From: a virus
Length of the DNA stretch: 43,340 bases
Strand: one strand, 5' to 3'
IMG/VR virus record: IMGVR_UViG_3300033553_000096
Location: 1 to 43,340 of that record
Shown here: one piece after another, positions 24,965 through 30,273 of the stretch
How positions within the stretch are numbered: position 1 is the stretch's first letter
Layout of the letters: each line of letters begins with the position of its first letter
The notes under the pieces: model-generated
Databases searched by the model: none
The model's input: only the letters and a program-made list of their open reading frames with translations
What the model was told of the DNA's origin: nothing
Made by a program: the position numbers and the translations under genes

Positions 24965-24995
24965 CCTAAGGCCCCTAACACGGGCTTTAGGTTTT
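24965..24995 (+). terminator. Intrinsic terminator
   Basis: CCTAAGGCCC and GGGCTTTAGG pair across loop CTAACAC, then TTTT. The T tract runs into CGTCGCAG of promoter copy 3, so terminator and promoter are fused end to end. Confidence 0.88.
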
Positions 24996-24997
24996 CG

Positions 24998-25026
24998 TCG
25001 CAGGAATTACATGCCGTATAGTGAGA
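24998..25026 (+). promoter_or_regulatory. Iterated promoter element, copy 3
   Basis: TCGCAG, 13-bp gap GAATTACATGCCG, TATAGTGAGA. No coding frame follows; a structured RNA begins at its GAGA. Confidence 0.75.
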
Positions 25027-25128
25027 AGATAACCGAACCAGCTATTCGATAAAGTGATAGCGGTGTCCTAAACTAGGGCAGCTGATCTGGAAGACAGCTA
25101 AAAGACGGAATCTTCTTATATATTTTTT
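25023..25128 (+). ncRNA. Structured RNA 1 (three-armed, with closing stem and T tract)
   Basis: AGAAGAT (25024-25030) pairs with ATCTTCT (25110-25116), closing about 93 nt. Inside are three abutting hairpins: ACC-A-GCTAT / ATAGC-GGT (25037-25064), GTCCTA-AAC-TAGGGC (25065-25079) and AGCTG-A-TCT-GGA-AGA-CAGCT (25080-25099). TATATATTTTTTC follows, which can end transcription. No open frame of useful length is present. It has the fold outline of a cloverleaf, but no tRNA T-arm or CCA end. Confidence 0.65.
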
Positions 25129-25130
25129 CG

Positions 25131-25159
25131 TCGCAGGAATTACATGGGGTATAGTGAGA
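25131..25159 (+). promoter_or_regulatory. Iterated promoter element, copy 4
   Basis: TCGCAG, 13-bp gap GAATTACATGGGG, TATAGTGAGA, then CCCCTACCCCTCAAAGGAG leading to ATG 25184. It starts immediately after the T tract of structured RNA 1. Confidence 0.78.
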
Positions 25160-25183
25160 CCCCTACCCCTCAAAGGAGACGCA

Positions 25184-25390
25184 ATGGAAACCATCGTCAT
25201 CGAAGAGAGCCGTACCCTCCGTGTCAAGAATTTCGTCAACCGCCACAAGGTTGCCATCACAGTTGTCGCCACCAGCACCGTCTGGTACGCGCTCAACCGT
25301 ATGGCCCTGAAGCAGCACGACGAGTTCCTGAAGGAGAACGACCTCTACGACGAGTTCTATCTGCCCACCGACGAAGAAATGGGAATCTAA
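25184..25390 (+). CDS. Small single-helix membrane protein
   Basis: This 68-residue protein has a short N-terminal charged part, a membrane helix around residues 22-41 (KVAITVVATSTVWYALNRMA), then an acidic tail (DEFLKENDLYDEF...). AAAGGAG lies eight bases upstream. It forms a complete cassette with promoter copy 4 and the terminator at 25398. No known family recognised. Confidence 0.72.
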   Translation: METIVIEESRTLRVKNFVNRHKVAITVVATSTVWYALNRMALKQHDEFLKENDLYDEFYLPTDEEMGI

Positions 25391-25397
25391 ACCAAAG

Positions 25398-25428
25398 CCT
25401 AAGGCCCCTAACACGGGCTTTAGGTTTT
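25398..25428 (+). terminator. Intrinsic terminator
   Basis: Same stem and loop as 24965: CCTAAGGCCC, loop CTAACAC, GGGCTTTAGG, TTTT. Confidence 0.88.
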
Positions 25429-25450
25429 CCTAAAAACAAAAGGTGTCATA

Positions 25451-25660
25451 ATGACTATCAAAGAACACTTCGAAGAACACAAGACTATCTATATTCTAGG
25501 CACCACGATCGTCATCGCAGGTTTCACATACCTTATAGTGAGAGAGTGTCACGCAGCCTTGCTTCGCGGGGCTGATGGACTGGAGACTACTAATGCTTCG
25601 GTTACCGTGCACCCTCTTTCTTTTTTCTTGCAAGTACCCTATAGGAAGGATGCACCATGA
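25451..25660 (+). CDS. Small membrane protein with embedded promoter and RNA element
   Basis: This 69-residue protein starts MTIKEHFEEHKTIYILGTTI. One membrane helix (about 13-33) ends in LIVRE. The first 60 residues are related to the start of the gene at 26077 (HKTIYI, FTxLIVR, SVxVHP), so the two are duplicates. Promoter copy 5 (25515-25543) and a hairpin-rich RNA lie within the coding sequence; TATAGTGAGA encodes LIVR. The ribosome site (AAAAGG) is mediocre. It may be that RNA conservation alone keeps the similarity, so protein status is moderately certain. Confidence 0.55.
   Translation: MTIKEHFEEHKTIYILGTTIVIAGFTYLIVRECHAALLRGADGLETTNASVTVHPLSFFLQVPYRKDAP
25515..25543 (+). promoter_or_regulatory. 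Iterated promoter element, copy 5 (inside a gene)
   Basis: TCGCAG, 13-bp gap GTTTCACATACCT, TATAGTGAGA, located within the frame 25451-25660. Confidence 0.65.
25540..25626 (+). ncRNA. Structured RNA 2 (embedded in the 25451 gene)
   Basis: GAGAGAG (25540-25546) can pair with CTCTTTC (25614-25620, one G-U). An inner hairpin CAGCC / GGCTG (25554-25558, 25570-25574) matches in position the CAACC / GGTTG hairpin of RNA 4; the middle G-C pair is replaced by A-T, a compensatory change. A T6C tract follows directly (25621-25627). Confidence 0.5.
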
Positions 25661-25887
25661 CCACCAAGGCATTCGAACTCGCTGAAGGTTGGCCCCACAA
25701 GCACCTGAACGAATTCCCTGACGAAGTCCACATTTCTCCGCGAACCGCATATTTCACGCGAGACGGAAAAGTGATGGCGCTTCGAGTCGAAGACATGGAC
25801 GCCGAAAAGGTCCACGACGCCAACGAGCAGTTGGTTGAGGAAGGCTTCAAGCCCGAGGAGATCTTCCGCGTCCTGGATCTCGGTTAG
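25657..25887 (+). CDS. Small soluble protein, function unknown
   Basis: This 76-residue acidic protein (MTTKAFELAEGWPHKHLNEF...) has AGGAAGG nine bases upstream of the ATG. The central part ISPRTAYFTRDGKVMALRVED looks like a beta hairpin. The C-terminal half is helical (EKVHDANEQLVEEGFKPEEI). It overlaps the previous frame by four bases. No family recognised. Confidence 0.7.
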   Translation: MTTKAFELAEGWPHKHLNEFPDEVHISPRTAYFTRDGKVMALRVEDMDAEKVHDANEQLVEEGFKPEEIFRVLDLG

Positions 25888-25890
25888 ACA

Positions 25891-25919
25891 TCGCAAGAAT
25901 CACACGCCCTATGGTGAGA
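25891..25919 (+). promoter_or_regulatory. Iterated promoter element, copy 6
   Basis: TCGCAA, 13-bp gap GAATCACACGCCC, TATGGTGAGA. It drives structured RNA 3, not a gene start directly. Confidence 0.72.
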
Positions 25920-26052
25920 AGAGATCGCTTATGCGATTCCGAGACACGAATGTGTAGGTGAAAACCCTACCCGGAGTGGTAGCCATAAAAGATAAGGCTA
26001 CTTAATGAACAGTTTTCGTTGGACTGTTACCTCTTCTCGTTCTATATTTTTT
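25916..26052 (+). ncRNA. Structured RNA 3 (four-armed with 8-bp closing stem)
   Basis: GAGAAGAG (25916-25923) pairs perfectly with CTCTTCTC (26031-26038). Arms inside: ATCGC-TTAT-GCGAT (25924-25937); TCCG/CGGA (25938-25941, 25972-25975) enclosing ACAC-GAAT-GTGT; GTAGCC/GGCTAC (25979-25984, 25996-26001); AACAGT/ACTGTT (26008-26013, 26023-26028). TCTATATTTTTTC follows. The frame that could run from 26005 into the next gene lacks a ribosome site and overlaps this RNA, so I start that gene at 26077. Confidence 0.68.
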
Positions 26053-26076
26053 CTCCCTATCCGAAAGGACAAAGTG

Positions 26077-26466
26077 ATGCACGAGAAAATTGAGAAGGCC
26101 AAGCAACATCTCAAGGACCACAAGACAATCTATATCGTGGGCGGAGTCGCAGTTTTTACATGCCTTATAGTGAGAAGGGGATGTTACGCAACCTTGTCTA
26201 ACTCGGTTGATAGTTCCGGCTCCCCGCCGGTTTCCGTACATCCCTTTTCTATTTTTTCTAAGTCGGGTGACATCATTACGACGGTTCACAACGGGCATAG
26301 AGGACACCCAGGGTTCCGTACAAGGAATCTCGAAACTGGGGCCATGTTTAACACTCAAGCAGATGCGGCTTCAGCATTTGGTGTTTCAGAACGAAACCTC
26401 TCACAACATTTAAACGGTAAGTACTCGAATGCAGAAGGTTTTCACTTTGAACGACTTGCCGCCTAA
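26077..26466 (+). CDS. Membrane-anchored NUMOD1-like DNA-binding protein
   Basis: This 129-residue protein starts at ATG 26077 behind GAAAGGA. The N-terminal amphipathic segment and membrane helix (HKTIYIVGGVAVFTCLIVRR) duplicate those of the gene at 25451. Residues 75-129 (RTRNLETGAMFNTQADAASA, FGVSERNLSQHLNGKY, GFHFERL) resemble the NUMOD1 helix-turn-helix found attached to homing endonucleases, but no nuclease domain is present. Promoter copy 7 and a structured RNA lie inside the coding sequence. A DNA-binding module joined to a membrane helix is unusual; an association of DNA with the membrane is one inference. Confidence 0.68.
   Translation: MHEKIEKAKQHLKDHKTIYIVGGVAVFTCLIVRRGCYATLSNSVDSSGSPPVSVHPFSIFSKSGDIITTVHNGHRGHPGFRTRNLETGAMFNTQADAASAFGVSERNLSQHLNGKYSNAEGFHFERLAA
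26147..26175 (+). promoter_or_regulatory. Iterated promoter element, copy 7 (inside a gene)
   Basis: TCGCAG, 13-bp gap TTTTTACATGCCT, TATAGTGAGA, within the coding region 26077-26466. Confidence 0.68.
26172..26257 (+). ncRNA. Structured RNA 4 (embedded in the 26077 gene)
   Basis: An 11-bp closing stem joins 26174-26184 (GAAGGGGATGT) to 26238-26248 (ACATCCCTTTT), with G-U pairs near its base. Inside are CAACC / GGTTG (26189-26193, 26205-26209) and CCGGC-TCCCC-GCCGG (26216-26230). CTATTTTTTC follows. The same region is translated in the host gene, so the sequence is doubly constrained if both are real. Confidence 0.58.
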
Positions 26467-26469
26467 CAG

Positions 26470-26498
26470 TCGCAGTTTTTACACGCCCTATAGTGAGA
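26470..26498 (+). promoter_or_regulatory. Iterated promoter element, copy 8
   Basis: TCGCAG, 13-bp gap TTTTTACACGCCC, TATAGTGAGA. It lies four bases past the stop of the 26077 gene and initiates structured RNA 5. Confidence 0.75.
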
Positions 26499-26595
26499 GA
26501 CCACCTCTTGGAACAGCCATTGGGCAGTTCTGCAGGCCCGCCATTAGGTAGACCTGCTAAGCCCGCCGTTAGGTAGACTTACAACGTGGTCTCTC
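26495..26595 (+). ncRNA. Structured RNA 5 (10-bp closing stem, three repeated hairpins)
   Basis: GAGAGACCAC (26495-26504) pairs perfectly with GTGGTCTCTC (26586-26595). Inside are three hairpins: GAAC-A-GCC-ATTG-GGC-A-GTTC (26511-26530); GCAGG-CCC-GCC-ATTA-GGT-AGA-CCTGC (26532-26557); TAAG-CCC-GCC-GTTA-GGT-AGA-CTTA (26558-26581). The last two keep the same CCC/AGA internal loop, GCC/GGT pairs and RTTA loop while the outer stems differ completely yet still pair. This is strong evidence for a selected RNA fold. No protein frame fits the region. Confidence 0.75.
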
Positions 26596-26598
26596 TTT

Positions 26599-26672
26599 AA
26601 CAACGTATCGACCGTGGAATTTCCGTGGTCGCCGATCGTGGAATTTCCGTGATCGCCGATAGGAGCGTTGTT
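26599..26672 (+). ncRNA. Structured RNA 6 / leader with two repeated hairpins
   Basis: AACAACG (26599-26605) pairs with CGTTGTT (26666-26672), and TATCG (26606-26610) with CGATA (26657-26661). Inside, the same 13-nt apical sequence GTGGAATTTCCGT occurs twice, closed once by GACC/GGTC (26610-26630) and once by GATC/GATC (26634-26654), a compensated change. It directly follows RNA 5 and precedes the membrane gene at 26702, so it may be the second half of one RNA or a leader. Confidence 0.65.
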
Positions 26673-26701
26673 ATATTTCTGCCTAATCCAAAAGGACGGA
26701 C

Positions 26702-26857
26702 ATGCACTATCACCCGCACAGGCACTATGGAGTAGGAAAACTGTTCCTAGACTTTTTGCTTGTCTTCCTTACACAAGGAATCTGGCTAGTCTGGATCGTC
26801 ATCCGATATTTCCGATCAAACACCAATGTAGAAGGATACTACCATGAACATCGGTAA
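26702..26857 (+). CDS. 51-residue membrane protein
   Basis: MHYHPHRHYGVGKLFLDFLL begins a peptide with a histidine-rich N-terminus and one long membrane helix (LFLDFLLVFLTQGIWLVWIV), then a basic stretch (IRYFRS) and a hydrophilic tail. AAAAGGACGG lies upstream. It overlaps the start of the next gene by 14 bases, which supports translation. Function unknown. Confidence 0.72.
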   Translation: MHYHPHRHYGVGKLFLDFLLVFLTQGIWLVWIVIRYFRSNTNVEGYYHEHR

Positions 26858-27623
26858 TCTCCTGAGGCGCTTCGAGAAACTGACTATCGACAACTCCCCA
26901 ACGATCCTTACTGCTCTGGGAGTCGTGGGCACGTTGTCTACCGCATATTTGACAGGGAAGGCTTCTGTCAAAGCAGTGTTGCTTCTACAGGAAGAATACG
27001 AGCGTGTCAACCAAGATGATCAAGAGCTTCTTCCCACGAACAAAGAGGTCGTACAGCTTGTCTGGAAGCTATATTTGCCAGCAGTAGGTACTGGAGCAGT
27101 GACTATTGCTGCTATCGTTTTCGCCAATCGAGTCAGTAGCCGGCGTGCAGCAGGCATGGCAGCAGCATATTCTATCTCTGAGAAGGCTTTCTCTGAGTAC
27201 AAGGATAAGGTTGTTCAAAGGGTTGGTGAAAAGAAAGAGCAGGGGTATCGGGACGAGCTAGCCCAAGAACGTGTTGGTAAAAACCCACCCAACGATTCCT
27301 CTGTCATCATCACTGATAACGGCGAAGTTCTCTGTTATGACCACTTCACGGGTCGATATTTCAAGAGTAGCATGGAATCGATCCGACAGGCTGAGAACGA
27401 GATCAATCGCATTATCTTGAATCAGGGCTACGCTAGTGTTAGTGATCTGTATGAACTGCTAGGACTTCCGGTCACATCATTCTCTGATGAAGTTGGGTGG
27501 AACAGCGATCGTATGCTTAAAATCCAATTCTCAACAGTGATGTCGACCGACAACCGTCCGTGTCTCGCAATAGACTTTGATCTCCACCCAAACAGGAAAT
27601 TCTCTCACTTCGCCGAAGGCTAA
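26844..27623 (+). CDS. DUF6353-like phage membrane protein, copy 1
   Basis: This 259-residue protein has two hydrophobic segments, about residues 20-45 (ILTALGVVGTLSTAYLTGKAS) and 78-98 (YLPAVGTGAVTIAAIVFANR), then RRAAGMAAAYSISEKAFSEYKDK and a soluble domain with NRIILNQGYASVSDLYELLGLP. The layout matches the DUF6353 family of phage proteins. A second diverged copy lies at 29375. Both belong to the same early operon. Role unknown; membrane location is predicted. Confidence 0.78.
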   Translation: MNIGNLLRRFEKLTIDNSPTILTALGVVGTLSTAYLTGKASVKAVLLLQEEYERVNQDDQELLPTNKEVVQLVWKLYLPAVGTGAVTIAAIVFANRVSSRRAAGMAAAYSISEKAFSEYKDKVVQRVGEKKEQGYRDELAQERVGKNPPNDSSVIITDNGEVLCYDHFTGRYFKSSMESIRQAENEINRIILNQGYASVSDLYELLGLPVTSFSDEVGWNSDRMLKIQFSTVMSTDNRPCLAIDFDLHPNRKFSHFAEG

Positions 27624-27640
27624 CCAAGAAGGGAAATTTG

Positions 27641-28171
27641 ATGCTTAAGAAGACCATTACATACCCAGATCTCGATGGGAACTCGATCACTGAGGACTTC
27701 TACTTCAACCTCAGTAAGGCTGAGATTGCTGAAATGGAGCTCAGTCATGCTGGTGGGTTCTCGGGATATTTGAAGACTATGATCGAAACGCAGGATGGTG
27801 CCCAGATCATCGCTACGTTCAAGAACATCCTACTTTCTGCTATCGGTCGACGGTCGGAAGATGGTAAGCGGTTCGTCAAGTCTCAAGAGATTCGTGACGA
27901 GTTCGTTCAGACAGAGGCATATTCCCAGCTGTTCATGGAATTGGTGACTGATGGGACGGCGGCCGCGCAGTTCGTAGAGTCGATTGTGCCCAGCGACTTG
28001 CGAGAAGCGATCGCTAAGGGAGAGAACGCCCTCGACTTGCCGACGGCTAAGGACGAGCCGGAGAAGCCGGCGTGGATGATTGAAGATCGTGACCCAACAC
28101 AGGCTGAGTTTGCAGCTATGTCTAAGGAAGAGATGCAGGAAGCGTTTCAGCGTAAGACGAATCGCAAGTAA
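27641..28171 (+). CDS. Conserved phage protein resembling a tail-chaperone-like family
   Basis: This 176-residue protein starts at ATG 27641 behind GAAGGG (an in-frame TTG at 27638 is too close). The opening MLKKTITYPDLDGNSITEDFYFNL, then KAEIAEMELSHAGGFSGYL, and later RRSEDGKRFVKSQEIRDEFVQTEAYSQLFMEL, seen as short blocks, are of a small family often labelled tail assembly chaperone in Firmicutes phages. Its place among early membrane genes argues for a different or additional job. The end overlaps promoter copy 9. Confidence 0.65.
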   Translation: MLKKTITYPDLDGNSITEDFYFNLSKAEIAEMELSHAGGFSGYLKTMIETQDGAQIIATFKNILLSAIGRRSEDGKRFVKSQEIRDEFVQTEAYSQLFMELVTDGTAAAQFVESIVPSDLREAIAKGENALDLPTAKDEPEKPAWMIEDRDPTQAEFAAMSKEEMQEAFQRKTNRK

Positions 28172-28190
28172 CACACGCCCTATAGTGAGA
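28162..28190 (+). promoter_or_regulatory. Iterated promoter element, copy 9
   Basis: TCGCAA, 13-bp gap GTAACACACGCCC, TATAGTGAGA. It overlaps the last codons of the preceding gene and is followed by GACCCCTCTACTACAAAGGA and ATG 28218. Confidence 0.75.
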
Positions 28191-28217
28191 GACCCCTCTA
28201 CTACAAAGGATATTCTA

Positions 28218-28478
28218 ATGGATGACAAGATCAAGCTCGCCAAGGGCTTCACCAAGTTCGTCGTCGGAACCAGTGTCGGTTCTGTCGTAGTCAAGGCCGT
28301 CAAGAGCAATGTGACACCAGCCAACACACTTCAAGGAGTGCAGTTGATTGTTGGAGCATACGCGATTGGCGGCATGGTTAGCGACAGAGCTGTCGACTGG
28401 GCCGGACCGAAGTTCGATGAAGCACTTGAGACCCTGCAAAAGATCAAGTCCAGCCTGAAGGATCAAGCCGACGCGTAG
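28218..28478 (+). CDS. Small membrane protein
   Basis: This 86-residue protein has two moderately hydrophobic helices (FTKFVVGTSVGSVVVKAV and VQLIVGAYAIGGMVSDRAV) separated by a short loop. The helical C-terminus (FDEALETLQKIKSSL) is charged. It resembles the small GAYxIGGMV-containing membrane proteins of actinobacterial phages. It forms a full cassette with promoter copy 9 and the terminator at 28491. Function unknown. Confidence 0.75.
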   Translation: MDDKIKLAKGFTKFVVGTSVGSVVVKAVKSNVTPANTLQGVQLIVGAYAIGGMVSDRAVDWAGPKFDEALETLQKIKSSLKDQADA

Positions 28479-28490
28479 ACCCCCTCAAAG

Positions 28491-28522
28491 ACTGAGAGCC
28501 CCACATGGGCTTTCAGTTTTTC
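28491..28522 (+). terminator. Intrinsic terminator
   Basis: ACTGAGAGCCC (28491-28501), loop CACAT, GGGCTTTCAGT (28507-28517), followed by a T-rich tail. Confidence 0.85.
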
Positions 28523-28541
28523 TTTCGGATCGAGGACTATT

Positions 28542-29216
28542 ATGGTAAGCGAATTTCCAAGCAATAGCCATCGAAGTAAAGAGGTCGGCGCAAAAGAACC
28601 CGTCGAGCCGAAGAAGCAAGAAGACAAGAAGAAGATTGACAAGGTTGTCCAAAGTGATGTTGTTAGACGAAAGAAGCCTCTTGGCAAGCGTTTCAAGGAG
28701 ATCTTTGTTGGTGGTGACGCACGGGGTGTTTGGGCATTCGTAGCTCTTGACGTGATGGTCCCCGCTGCTAAAGATATGTTCGCAGATGCAGTTAGCCAGG
28801 GTGTAGAGCGAATGATATATGGAGAAGCTCGCTCTACAGGTCGGCGTACGGGTCGTAAACCGAATGAACCGTACATCAGTTACAACCGATATTCTAGCAA
28901 TGGCCCTGGTCGGCGACGTCCAGGACACTCTGAGGAACGACCACGAGAAGTGATGAGTCGTAGAGCGAGAGCCACACACGACTTTGATGAGATTATTCTA
29001 GCCACTCGAGTTGAAGCAGATGAGGTTCTTGATCGTCTGTACGATCTCGTATCGAAGTATGAGTCAGCCACAGTTGCAGATCTGTATGATCTGGTTGGTG
29101 TCTCTGGCAGTTACACAGACGACAAGTGGGGTTGGGTTGACCTTCGTGGTGCAGGTATAGCTCGTGTTCGAAACGGATATTTGCTAGATTTGCCAAAGCC
29201 TGAGCCTCTAGATTAA
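28542..29216 (+). CDS. Conserved phage protein (Firmicutes-phage type), function unknown
   Basis: This 224-residue protein has a lysine-rich disordered start (KEPVEPKKQEDKKKIDKVV), then VVRRKKPLGKRFKEIF, a helical segment (YIxxDVLxPAxK type: VALDVMVPAAKDMFADAVSQG), an arginine/glycine/serine-rich linker, and a globular C-terminal domain (TRVEADEVLDRLYDLVSKYE, VADLYDLVG, GSYTDDKWGW). I recognise the same architecture from many Gram-positive phages next to replication genes. No catalytic residues are evident. Nucleic-acid binding is plausible from charge. Confidence 0.78.
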   Translation: MVSEFPSNSHRSKEVGAKEPVEPKKQEDKKKIDKVVQSDVVRRKKPLGKRFKEIFVGGDARGVWAFVALDVMVPAAKDMFADAVSQGVERMIYGEARSTGRRTGRKPNEPYISYNRYSSNGPGRRRPGHSEERPREVMSRRARATHDFDEIILATRVEADEVLDRLYDLVSKYESATVADLYDLVGVSGSYTDDKWGWVDLRGAGIARVRNGYLLDLPKPEPLD

Positions 29217-29227
29217 GGAGTCTATAT

Positions 29228-29365
29228 ATGCCTAGCGATGAGCAAATGCGGGAAGCGATTAAGCATGCCTATTCGCATCCAAACTGGGGCGAAAAGGTCG
29301 ATGACATGCCGGCTAAGCAAGTCGCAGCCATATATTTTCGACTCCTAGACCAGAAGAAGATTTAA
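29228..29365 (+). CDS. 45-residue conserved small phage protein
   Basis: MPSDEQMREAIKHAYSHPNW begins a short helical protein that ends AAIYFRLLDQKKI. A TAAGGAGT site lies upstream, and AAGGAG for the next gene overlaps its stop. The pattern (helix, W, helix, VxAIYFxL) is one I know as a small conserved protein in Firmicutes phages. Function unknown. Confidence 0.75.
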   Translation: MPSDEQMREAIKHAYSHPNWGEKVDDMPAKQVAAIYFRLLDQKKI

Positions 29366-29374
29366 GGAGAAACT

Positions 29375-30271
29375 ATGAACCTGGTAAAGATTAAGAACGT
29401 CGTGACCTCAAAGGTCGGACGGCAAATTCTAATGGGAAAGAAGAACTCGCCAACTATTCTCTTCGCTGGAGGTGTAGTTGGCGTAGTTGCTACTACAGTT
29501 CTCGCTTGCAAGGCTACTCTGAAGCTTGAGGATGTTCTTGACGAAGCTGAGACAGACCGCAAGAGAGCCAATGAACTTAAGCACAAGAGCTATTCCGAAG
29601 AAGATCGTCTGAACGATCACCGCATCATCACCTTTCGTACGGCCGGAAAGGTTACTAAGCTTTACGCTCCGGCTATCGCAGTTGGTATTGTTTCAATTGC
29701 AGCTCTCACTGGTTCGCATGTTGTTCTCTCTCGTCGAAACGCCGCTGTCATGGCGGCATATTCTGCGCTGGACAAGGGTTTCAATGAGTACCGGGCTCGG
29801 GTACGGAATGAGCTAGGTGAAGAGAAGGATCTTGAGTTTCGTCACGGGACTCAGACCATCACTGAAACCATCGAGACAGATGAAGGATCCAAGAAGGTCG
29901 AACGTAAAGTTGCCTCCGGGGATATTCCCTCCATCTATGCTAAGTTCTTTGATGACGGATCTACTTCTTGGTCACGAGAGCCTGAGTATAACCGAGTCTT
30001 TCTAAGTTGTCAGCAGAATTACGCGAACGATCTTCTGCGTGCTCGAGGGCATGTGTTCCTCAACGAAGTGTATGACAGGCTCGGTCTTCCCAGAACCAAG
30101 GCAGGCGCAGTTGTTGGGTGGGTTATGAGTAAAGACGGCGACAATTACGTTGACTTCGGGATATTTAACCAGGATCGTCAGCGTACTCGCATGTTTGTTA
30201 ATGGCGAGGAAGGTTCGATTCTTCTGGACTTCAATGTTGATGGCGTGATCTACGACTTGTTGGAGGATTAA
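29375..30271 (+). CDS. DUF6353-like phage membrane protein, copy 2
   Basis: This 298-residue paralogue of the 26844 product has hydrophobic segments ILFAGGVVGVVATTVLACKAT (near residue 30) and LYAPAIAVGIVSIAALTGSHV (near 92), then RRNAAVMAAYSALDKGFNEYRARV, and a soluble domain with FLSCQQNYANDLLRARGHVFLNEVYDRLGLPRT. It lies eight bases after an AAGGAG site. The two copies differ strongly in the region between the membrane part and the C-terminal domain. Role unknown. Confidence 0.8.
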   Translation: MNLVKIKNVVTSKVGRQILMGKKNSPTILFAGGVVGVVATTVLACKATLKLEDVLDEAETDRKRANELKHKSYSEEDRLNDHRIITFRTAGKVTKLYAPAIAVGIVSIAALTGSHVVLSRRNAAVMAAYSALDKGFNEYRARVRNELGEEKDLEFRHGTQTITETIETDEGSKKVERKVASGDIPSIYAKFFDDGSTSWSREPEYNRVFLSCQQNYANDLLRARGHVFLNEVYDRLGLPRTKAGAVVGWVMSKDGDNYVDFGIFNQDRQRTRMFVNGEEGSILLDFNVDGVIYDLLED

Positions 30272-30273
30272 TC

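Noticed and set aside
25023-25128. tRNA gene in the cloverleaf-like RNA 1
   Set aside because: The 7-bp end stem and three arms recall a tRNA, but there is no T-arm consensus, no proper anticodon arm geometry, and a T6 tract instead of a CCA end.
25630-25645. Promoter at CCCTATAGGAAGG before the 25657 gene
   Set aside because: It has TATAG but lacks TCGCAR at the right distance and the GAGA end; probably coincidental or a decayed copy.
26005-26076. Longer N-terminus for the NUMOD1-like protein
   Set aside because: The ATG at 26005 lies within structured RNA 3 and has no ribosome site; ATG 26077 has GAAAGGA at the right distance.
26511-26581. CRISPR-like array in the repeated hairpins
   Set aside because: Only two or three short repeats, no unique spacers of constant length and no cas genes; the repeats are loops of hairpins with different stems.
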